Below are positions 5,507 to 11,220 of a DNA stretch of 11,220 nt, piece by piece. The position numbers and the translations under genes were made by a program. The DNA is from an uncultured Bacteroidota bacterium (GTDB lineage: Bacteria > Bacteroidota > Bacteroidia > Chitinophagales > Chitinophagaceae), in the NCBI GenBank assembly GCA_903933995.1, contig CAIZMD010000249.1, positions 1 through 11,220 of the forward strand, in the 5' to 3' direction. Numbering within the stretch: the first letter of the stretch is position 1; each line of letters starts with the position of its first letter. The notes beneath the pieces are model-generated. The model saw only the letters and a list, made by a program, of their open reading frames with translations, did no database searches and was not told where the DNA came from.

Positions 5507-8002
5507 ATGTCAGACCAACTAGACTTTTCACTATTTCCTGAGTCCCAAACGGGCCCCACCATTTATGCAGAAGTGGTAATCCCTCTTGCTTTACCCAAAA
5601 ACTATACTTGGTCTATTCCCTTTGAAATGAACGAAAGGGTTAAACCGGGTATGCGTGTAGAAGTTGTTTTAGGAAAGCAAAAAAAATATGCAGGTATTAT
5701 CAAATCACTTTCTGATGTTGGTCCTACCGCGTTCAAACCCAAACCTATTTTGAACGTATTAGATGATGCTCCCTTGGTATATGAACAACAGTTGCGTTTA
5801 TGGCAATGGATTGCATCCTATTATATGTGTAGTGAGGGTGAAGTAATGCAAGCCGCCATTCCTGCAAACTTAAAATTGTCAAGTGAATCAATTCTTATAT
5901 GGAATGAACAAGAAGATTATGATGTTTCACAATTATCTGATGAAGAATTTCTAGTGACAGAAGCACTAGAAATGAAAAAAGAACTGAGGCTTCAAGAGGT
6001 ACAACAAATATTGGATGGTTCAAAAGTTTATCCAGTTATTAAACGATTAATTGAAAAACAGATCTGTCATATTTGGGAGGAACTCAAAGAAAAATACCAA
6101 ACAAAAAAACAGAGTTTTGTAACCCTTCATCCCAGTTATGTATCTGAAGAAAAGCTCTCAGAACTATTAAACAATTGGGGTAAAGCACCCAAACAAATGG
6201 AGCTACTTCTCTCCTATTTGCATTTGATGAAAACAGAAGGCGAAGTTACCCAACCAGCTTTATTAAAAAAGTCAAACGCTTCAGCAGCGCAATTAAAAGG
6301 ATTGGTAGAAAAAGGAATTTTACAAATTAATAAAAGAGCAATAGATAGAATTCCACAATTAGATGTAGAACATCAGTTAAATTTCACCCTTTCAAATGCT
6401 CAAACAAAAGCATTGACTGAAATTGAAAAATCCTTTCAAGAAAAACCAGTTTGCTTGTTACATGGCATTACAGCTTCAGGCAAAACACAGATTTATATTC
6501 ATCTTATTGAACAATACATGCAAAAGGGCCAGCAAGTGTTGTACTTATTACCTGAGATAGCTTTAACGTCTCAGATTATTCGTAGGCTCCAAGCACATTT
6601 TGGGGGAAGTATTGGTATTTATCATTCCAAATTCAACGCAAATGAAAGAGTTGAAATCTGGAATAAAGTAAAAAATGGCACACTCAAAGCAGTTTTAGGA
6701 GCCCGCTCAGCTTTATTCCTACCCTTCAAAGACCTTGGACTAATTATTGCGGATGAAGAGCATGACCCTTCCTATAAACAGCAAGAACCCGCACCTAGAT
6801 ATCACGCAAGAGATGCTGCTGTTTATTATGCCTCTTTATTTAATGCCAAAGTGTTATTAGGCAGTGCTACACCAAGTTTGGAATCTTATTATAATGCCGT
6901 TCAAGGAAAATATGGATTGGTCAATCTTTCTGAACGGTTTGGAGCGGCTTCATTGCCCTCCATGGAAATGGTTGACATTAGAAAACTACACCATAATGAA
7001 GATGGTAAAACTGTTTTTACGACAGGCTTATTAAATGCCATTCAAAAAACACTTGATGAGAAAAAGCAAATCATACTTTTTCAAAACAGAAGGGGGTATT
7101 CTCCCTATTTGCTTTGTGAAACTTGTGGTTGGATTCCCCACTGTACACAATGCGATGTTACCCTCACCTATCATAAGGCCAAACACAAACTCACTTGTCA
7201 TTATTGTGGTAGCAGCTACCCCGTAGTTCAAACCTGCGCTGCTTGTGGTAGTCATCATTTTATACAAAAGAATTTTGGTACAGAAAAAATTGAAGAACAA
7301 GTAATTTCCTTATTTCCAGATGCCCGAATTGCACGGATGGATTATGATACCGTAAAAGGAAAGAATGATCATGATGCCATGGTAAAACTCTTTGAACAAC
7401 AAAGACTAGACATATTGGTTGGTACTCAAATGGTAGTAAAAGGATTGGATTTTGAGCACGTAAACCTAGTAGGTATTATTGATGCTGATGGTATTTTAAA
7501 TTTTACTGACTTTAGGGTAAATGAACGCGCTTTTCAATTAATGGAACAAGTAAGTGGAAGGGCTGGCAGAAAAAATAGTTTGGGTCAGGTGATTATTCAA
7601 GTCAGCAATCCACATCATCCAGTTTTACAATTTGTTTCCCAACATGATTTTAAACAACTCTATGATTTTGAAATCAAGAATCGAGAGATCTTTCAATATC
7701 CTCCATTTACCAGATTGATTCAAGTTAAATTCAAACACAAGGACAAACAAATTGCAGAGGAAGCAGCAAATATTGTAGCATCAACCTTAAAAAAACAATT
7801 TGGCGATGCAATTAATGGACCGGCCCAGCCAGTTGTAGACAGAATTAGAAATCAATATATCTGGGAAATTTTGATAAAAATGCCAAAGGACCCTGCAATA
7901 GTTAAAAAATGTAAAGTAATCTTGGAACAACAATCAATCATCTTGCTAAACCATAAAAGGTATCGTTCTGTATCAATGATTCCAGACGTAGACCCTATAT
8001 AA
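5507..8002 (+). CDS. priA: Primosomal protein N', replication-restart helicase PriA
   Basis: This superfamily 2 DNA helicase recognises stalled forks and D-loops and reloads the replicative helicase. At 831 residues it is slightly longer than many PriA proteins but within the family range. An N-terminal 3' DNA-binding domain begins around residue 18 (YAEVVIPLALPKNYTW) and is followed by a winged-helix linker. The helicase core has Walker A GITASGKT (320-327), Walker B DEEH (416-419), GSATPSLESY, GTQMVVKGLDF and the arginine-finger motif SGRAGR (683-688). The zinc-binding insert has all eight cysteines, at 537, 540, 546, 549, 564, 567, 577 and 580. A C-terminal domain follows. It lies 37 nt after plsC and 4 nt before murB, so cotranscription with murB is likely. 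Confidence 0.97.
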   Translation: MSDQLDFSLFPESQTGPTIYAEVVIPLALPKNYTWSIPFEMNERVKPGMRVEVVLGKQKKYAGIIKSLSDVGPTAFKPKPILNVLDDAPLVYEQQLRLWQWIASYYMCSEGEVMQAAIPANLKLSSESILIWNEQEDYDVSQLSDEEFLVTEALEMKKELRLQEVQQILDGSKVYPVIKRLIEKQICHIWEELKEKYQTKKQSFVTLHPSYVSEEKLSELLNNWGKAPKQMELLLSYLHLMKTEGEVTQPALLKKSNASAAQLKGLVEKGILQINKRAIDRIPQLDVEHQLNFTLSNAQTKALTEIEKSFQEKPVCLLHGITASGKTQIYIHLIEQYMQKGQQVLYLLPEIALTSQIIRRLQAHFGGSIGIYHSKFNANERVEIWNKVKNGTLKAVLGARSALFLPFKDLGLIIADEEHDPSYKQQEPAPRYHARDAAVYYASLFNAKVLLGSATPSLESYYNAVQGKYGLVNLSERFGAASLPSMEMVDIRKLHHNEDGKTVFTTGLLNAIQKTLDEKKQIILFQNRRGYSPYLLCETCGWIPHCTQCDVTLTYHKAKHKLTCHYCGSSYPVVQTCAACGSHHFIQKNFGTEKIEEQVISLFPDARIARMDYDTVKGKNDHDAMVKLFEQQRLDILVGTQMVVKGLDFEHVNLVGIIDADGILNFTDFRVNERAFQLMEQVSGRAGRKNSLGQVIIQVSNPHHPVLQFVSQHDFKQLYDFEIKNREIFQYPPFTRLIQVKFKHKDKQIAEEAANIVASTLKKQFGDAINGPAQPVVDRIRNQYIWEILIKMPKDPAIVKKCKVILEQQSIILLNHKRYRSVSMIPDVDPI

Positions 8003-8006
8003 AATA

Positions 8007-9038
8007 ATGGATGGTATGCAACTAAAGGAAAATTACTCATTAAAAAAATTGAATAGTTTTGGGATAGATATTACTGCCCGATATTTTGCAAGTTTTTCAA
8101 CATGGGAAGAACTGCAAGAGCTAAAAAAATGCATCCCAAATAATACTTTAGAAAACCCTTTGATTTTAGGTGGTGGCAGTAATATTTTATTTACCAGAAA
8201 CTTTGATGGAGCCGTATTAAAAAATGAGATCCTAGGCATTCGATTGGTATCAGAAACCAAGGATCATTATATTCTTGAAGCAGGAGCTGGAGAAAACTGG
8301 CATGGGTTTGTCATGCATTGCATAGACAATAACTATGCTGGATTAGAAAATCTTAGTCTTATTCCTGGTACTGTTGGGGCTTCTCCTATTCAGAATATTG
8401 GAGCTTATGGTGTTGAAATCAAAGATTGTTTTCACTCATTAGACGCATACCATTTTCAAGATAAAACTGTGATTCAATTTGAAGCCAAAGACTGTGGTTT
8501 TGGTTATAGGGACAGCATTTTTAAAACAGCCTATAAAAATCAATTGGCCATTTTAAGAGTAAGATTCCAATTGTCTAAACAACCAAATCTTACAACGAGT
8601 TATGGCATTATAGAACAGGAATTGGCTAATAAACATATTAGCTCTCCAAGCATTAAAGACATTTCTAATGCTGTAATTAGCATTAGAACATCCAAACTTC
8701 CTGACCCTAAAATCATTGGGAATGCTGGAAGTTTTTTTAAAAACCCCCTTATCCCATTATCAAAATTTGAACAACTTAAAAACCAATATCCATCCATCCC
8801 TGGGTATCATTCTGACAAAGCTGAATTTGTAAAAATTGCGGCCGGATGGTTAATAGACCAATGTGGTTGGAAGGGATATAGAAAGGCTGATGCAGGATGC
8901 CATGCTTTACAGGCATTGGTTCTGGTGAATTATGGAAAAGCCACAGGTACTGAAATTTGGAATCTCTCCAATGATATTATTGCTTCTATCAAAGACAAAT
9001 TTGGGATTGTACTTGAAAGAGAAGTGAATATTCTCTAA
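8007..9038 (+). CDS. murB: UDP-N-acetylenolpyruvoylglucosamine reductase (MurB, type I)
   Basis: This cytoplasmic flavoenzyme uses NADPH to reduce enolpyruvyl-UDP-GlcNAc to UDP-MurNAc, the second committed step of peptidoglycan precursor synthesis. The 343-residue length fits type I enzymes (E. coli 342). The FAD-binding segments are LILGGGSNILF (52-62) and IPGTVGASPIQNIGAYG (119-135). GYRDSIFK at 166-173 supplies the substrate-binding Arg (R168) and belongs to the type I form. The catalytic Ser is S242 in NAGSFFKNP, and the C-terminal catalytic Glu is in LEREV (336-340, probably E339). The protein ends soon after this motif. The ATG at 8007 lies 4 nt after the priA stop. Met4 at 8016 is an equally plausible start, because conservation begins at about residue 8. 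A two-way terminator lies downstream. Confidence 0.96.
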   Translation: MDGMQLKENYSLKKLNSFGIDITARYFASFSTWEELQELKKCIPNNTLENPLILGGGSNILFTRNFDGAVLKNEILGIRLVSETKDHYILEAGAGENWHGFVMHCIDNNYAGLENLSLIPGTVGASPIQNIGAYGVEIKDCFHSLDAYHFQDKTVIQFEAKDCGFGYRDSIFKTAYKNQLAILRVRFQLSKQPNLTTSYGIIEQELANKHISSPSIKDISNAVISIRTSKLPDPKIIGNAGSFFKNPLIPLSKFEQLKNQYPSIPGYHSDKAEFVKIAAGWLIDQCGWKGYRKADAGCHALQALVLVNYGKATGTEIWNLSNDIIASIKDKFGIVLEREVNIL

Positions 9039-9158
9039 CTATAGATTTATAATAAAATAATCTTTACAAGAGCTTTCTGATTACTTAAAAGCCAGAATAA
9101 GCTTAAAAGATTCTGCTACAATTTCAAATATCATTTGCCTCAGTTTATAAATAATGGC

Positions 9159-9193
9159 AAAAAAAAGACCCCGATGAATCGGAGTCTTTTTTC
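9159..9193. terminator. Bidirectional terminator between convergent murB and ompA
   Basis: The arms AAAAAAGAC (9161-9169) and GTCTTTTTT (9184-9192) flank CCGAT/ATCGG, giving a long stem with one C/A mismatch (9170 with 9183) and a TGAA loop. The A run on the left and T run on the right let it end transcription both ways, as expected between the convergent genes murB (+) and ompA (-). The remaining 120 nt after murB show nothing notable. Confidence 0.88.
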
Positions 9194-9209
9194 AAGTATC
9201 ATTCAAAGA

Positions 9210-10538
9210 TTATTGTTGTACTTTAAATTCAACCCTTCTATTGGCTTTTCTGCCTTCTAAGGTTTTATTATCCGCAACTGGTTTTTTGCTACCATATCCA
9301 ACTACTGTCAAACGATCTTTTTCAACACCTTTTGAAACGATGTAGTTCTTAACAGATGTAGCACGTTTTACAGACAATGGATCATTGATCTTATCAGTTC
9401 CTGTGCTTGAAGCGTGTCCTTCGATAGACAATTTCAAAGAAGGATTTTCTTTCAAAATCACAACACCTTTGTCAAGTTCCTTTTTAGAAGGAGTAGTCAA
9501 GTTGGCACTATTAATAGCAAACTTAATATCCTTAGCATCAAAGTTTAATGCAGGGCAACCGTTGTTTTCACGAATACCTTTTACGTTAGGACATTTGTCT
9601 TCTTCATCATTAATGCCGTCTCCGTCAGTATCAGGAATAGGGCAACCTTGGTAACGAGCTAAACCAGGAACAGTTGGGCACTTGTCTTCTTCATCATTGA
9701 TACCATCTTTGTCAGTATCAGGAATAGGACAACCATCGTATTTAGCAAGACCTTTTACAGTTGGACATTTATCATTGTCATCATTGATACCATCACCATC
9801 AGTATCAGGTACTGGGCAACCTTGGTATTTAGCAACACCTGGAACAGTTGGGCACTTATCTACATTGTCAAAAATACCATCACCATCAGTATCAACTGGA
9901 GCTGGAGGAGGTGGTGGAGGAGCTACTACAACAGGTTCAGGTTTGCGATCTTTTAAAGGCGCAGAAAAACCAATACTGTAGTTAATATGTCTAGTAGACA
10001 ATGCAGATACTTCAGAACGATAATTAAACTGGGTATTTAAGAAAGAACCTTCTCCCAATTTAAATTGAAGACCACCGCCTATTGGAACATAAGCAGCAAA
10101 ATAGGTACCACCATACATTGAAGCGCCTAATCCAACATTCAGGTAAGGAACCATGAAATATTTGTCAGTTAATAACTTAATATTTACACCTGCATCAGCT
10201 TCTAATAGAAATTTGCTTGAGCCAGTTCCAGAAATACCAGAACCACTTCTAAATGGATAGTTGACAAAAGTACCACCAAGGGTAGTTGAGAAATCAATAT
10301 GATCTGTCAAACCTTGCATGTATTGCAAACTTAGGCCAGCTTGCATATCTTTTAATTTGGCCCAATTCTTATTGTTCAGTGCTGCAGAAAGAGAGCCACT
10401 GGCAATAGTTGCAGGTGTTTTAAAATCTTGCAAAAAGAAGTTAACTCCTAAGGTTGGCAATTTCTTGTATTTGTTTGTCTGTGCAAAGCTCATTACAGAG
10501 ATGCACAACACAACAGTTACTAATAAAAATTTCTTCAT
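9210..10538 (-). CDS. OmpA-family outer-membrane protein with four TSP3 calcium-binding repeats
   Basis: This 442-residue protein is likely to be a major envelope protein linking outer membrane and cell wall. A Sec signal peptide (KKFLLVTVVLCISVMSFAQ) is cut near residue 20. Residues 25-195 form a beta-barrel-like domain rich in Gly and aromatic residues. A proline-rich hinge (203-215, with six Pro in a row) leads to four 29-residue thrombospondin type 3 repeats at 216-331, each with an Asp-rich calcium motif such as DTDGDGIND, then DKCP and GCP. The OmpA C-terminal domain covers about 335-440 and ends with GRKANRRVEFKV. Within it R392 (LSVKRA) matches the conserved peptidoglycan-binding Arg, but the partner Asp of GHTD is Ser (GHAS, S377). 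A good Bacteroidota promoter lies just upstream, and rlpA lies 79 nt upstream on the same strand. Confidence 0.93.
   Translation of the reverse strand: MKKFLLVTVVLCISVMSFAQTNKYKKLPTLGVNFFLQDFKTPATIASGSLSAALNNKNWAKLKDMQAGLSLQYMQGLTDHIDFSTTLGGTFVNYPFRSGSGISGTGSSKFLLEADAGVNIKLLTDKYFMVPYLNVGLGASMYGGTYFAAYVPIGGGLQFKLGEGSFLNTQFNYRSEVSALSTRHINYSIGFSAPLKDRKPEPVVVAPPPPPPAPVDTDGDGIFDNVDKCPTVPGVAKYQGCPVPDTDGDGINDDNDKCPTVKGLAKYDGCPIPDTDKDGINDEEDKCPTVPGLARYQGCPIPDTDGDGINDEEDKCPNVKGIRENNGCPALNFDAKDIKFAINSANLTTPSKKELDKGVVILKENPSLKLSIEGHASSTGTDKINDPLSVKRATSVKNYIVSKGVEKDRLTVVGYGSKKPVADNKTLEGRKANRRVEFKVQQ
9546..9893 (-). repeat. Four tandem 87-bp coding repeats (TSP3 units)
   Basis: Four in-frame units of exactly 29 codons encode residues 216-244, 245-273, 274-302 and 303-331 of the OmpA-family protein. 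Each follows the pattern DTDGDGI.D..DKCP.V.G.....GCP. The third has Lys for Gly in the calcium loop (DTDKDG), and the last is the most divergent after DKCP (NVKGIRENN). They probably form a stiff calcium-dependent rod between barrel and cell-wall domain. Confidence 0.9.
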
Positions 10539-10558
10539 AAACAGTTTTAATTATCCAG

Positions 10559-10589
10559 CAAAAATACAGGCTTGGATTGAATCTATAAA
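10559..10589 (-). promoter_or_regulatory. Bacteroidota-type promoter for the OmpA-family gene
   Basis: On the - strand TATTTTTG (complement of 10559-10566) is a full match to the Bacteroidota -7 consensus TAnnTTTG. TTTA (complement of 10586-10589), one base off the -33 TTTG element, lies 19 nt upstream. Transcription would start near 10553, leaving a leader of about 15 nt before the ATG at 10538. This suggests ompA is transcribed on its own and not only with rlpA. Confidence 0.65.
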
Positions 10590-10596
10590 ATATTAT

Positions 10597-10632
10597 AAAA
10601 CTGTTAATTCTGCACCATTAATCAACAGTTTT
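10597..10632 (-). terminator. Hairpin spanning the rlpA stop codon, possible weak terminator
   Basis: On the - strand the arm AAAACTGTTGATT (complement of 10620-10632) pairs with AATTAACAGTTTT (complement of 10597-10609) over 13 bp with one G-U pair and a 10-nt loop. T-rich sequence, ATAATATTTTATAG, follows. The rlpA stop codon (10618-10620) starts in the stem and runs into the loop. It may reduce read-through from rlpA into ompA or protect the rlpA 3' end. Confidence 0.45.
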
Positions 10633-11115
10633 GGCAGGAACAACTTCTAATTGCACTTTGGTCAGGCCTTTTTTCATAAAGTCCAACTCTGCGGCCGCAG
10701 CCCTACTCAAATCTATTACTCGGCCTTTTTTGGCCATTCTAGGATGCATTCGGTCATTGATTCTGACTATAACCGTATTTCCATTGCTCAAATTTGTGAC
10801 CCGGACCCATGTATTTAATTTAAGATGGTTGCTTGCACCAGTGAATTTGCTATTCTTAAAAATTTCACCAGTAGCTGTTTTAGTTCCGTCTAAATTTTTA
10901 CTGTAAAAACTGGCAATTCCTTTGATTTTCTTGGTTGTCTCAGGAATTATTGACGGATTATTGATACTATCTGACAATTTTATAGGACCAAGATGTAGGG
11001 TATCCATTGAACTGATTAAGGTATCAATAGGATGACTAAACTTGATTGTATCAGTTTGAGCAGCAGTTTTAATACCTGAACAAACAATCAATATGGTTAT
11101 TAAATAGAACTTCAT
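10618..11115 (-). CDS. Septal ring lytic transglycosylase-like protein, RlpA family (catalytic His absent)
   Basis: This small exported protein of 165 residues has a signal peptide (residues 1-19, cleavage near TAA-Q), a low-complexity Ser/Thr/Pro-rich linker (20-63) and a double-psi beta-barrel RlpA domain (about 65-159). No C-terminal SPOR domain is present. Family motifs are clear: GIASFYSKNLDGTKTATGE, WVRVTNLSNG and VRINDRMHPRMAKKGRVIDLSRAAA. In active RlpA a Glu, a His and an Asp form the site that cleaves naked glycan strands. Here E84 and D121 are kept, but the His of the usual TAAH motif is Ser (TGAS, S95), with a His two residues later (H97). It may therefore be inactive or a binding protein. 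No lipobox is present: the Cys at 12 is preceded by Val. The gene lies upstream of the OmpA-family gene on the same strand. Confidence 0.85.
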   Translation of the reverse strand: MKFYLITILIVCSGIKTAAQTDTIKFSHPIDTLISSMDTLHLGPIKLSDSINNPSIIPETTKKIKGIASFYSKNLDGTKTATGEIFKNSKFTGASNHLKLNTWVRVTNLSNGNTVIVRINDRMHPRMAKKGRVIDLSRAAAAELDFMKKGLTKVQLEVVPAKTVD

Positions 11116-11220
11116 TGTTTCATTTTTCTGCTCTCTTACAGGGGTAATATACCGAAAACCCTAAAATTTCTGTTATGAGAACAGCCACAGTTACCCAAAC
11201 ACCATGCCAAAAAATCCAAA
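11116..11220. other. Upstream region of rlpA and possible start of a rightward gene
   Basis: This edge region should hold the rlpA promoter, but no full TAnnTTTG element was seen on the - strand (the nearest is TATATTAC). On the + strand, frames open to the window edge begin at ATG 11175 (MRTATVTQTPC) and, in another frame, at ATG 11204 (MPKNPK). Either could start a divergent gene, but too few codons are visible to decide. Confidence 0.2.

Noticed and set aside
9546..9893. Regular repeats resembling a CRISPR-like array
   Set aside because: The repeats are 87-bp in-frame coding units without unique spacers and encode a known calcium-binding module.
9385..9981. Long repetitive open frames on the + strand opposite the OmpA-family gene, rich in Ser, Pro and Gly
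   Set aside because: They are the antisense reading of the four 87-bp TSP3 repeats, and the - strand frame has full domain support.
11070..11115. RlpA-family protein as a lipoprotein (Cys at residue 12)
   Set aside because: The Cys is preceded by LIV, not a lipobox with Gly, Ala or Ser before Cys, and a normal signal peptidase I site follows.

Overview
The window looks like a chromosomal segment from a Bacteroidota bacterium, probably a member of the Chitinophagia. The evidence is: AT-rich DNA; no convincing Shine-Dalgarno sites before the genes; a Bacteroidota-type TAnnTTTG promoter element before the OmpA-family gene; an OmpA protein with thrombospondin type 3 repeats; a BBP2-type beta-barrel protein; and an RlpA of a divergent form. 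The genus is not resolved. No mobile element, CRISPR array, tRNA or rRNA was seen.

Layout. (1) 1-3361 and 3564-4604, all on +, form a nitrogen-assimilation block: the 3' end of gltB, gltD, a strong terminator, amtB, then a predicted outer-membrane porin. GltBD makes glutamate from glutamine and 2-oxoglutarate, and AmtB imports ammonium across the inner membrane. The porin probably helps small solutes cross the outer membrane, but its link to ammonium rests only on position. No PII (glnK) gene lies next to amtB here. (2) 4711-9038, on +, holds three housekeeping genes: a PlsC-type acyltransferase (phospholipid synthesis), priA (replication restart) and murB (peptidoglycan precursor synthesis). 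priA and murB are 4 nt apart. (3) 9210-11115, on -, holds rlpA followed by an OmpA-family gene; both encode envelope proteins expected to contact peptidoglycan. A two-way terminator separates the convergent murB and ompA genes.

The most unusual non-coding structure is in the 202-nt gap between amtB and the porin gene. Two stem-loops share an identical 22-nt apical part, while their outer stems differ in sequence yet remain paired. On the - strand each is followed by a T tract, so they could end antisense transcripts. Other points of interest are an RlpA without the usual catalytic histidine, an OmpA domain with Ser at the usual diaminopimelate-binding Asp position, and a repeated AACAGTTTT motif around the rlpA/ompA junction that can form a hairpin across the rlpA stop codon. 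The genes themselves are of known families; I did not find an obviously new multi-gene system.
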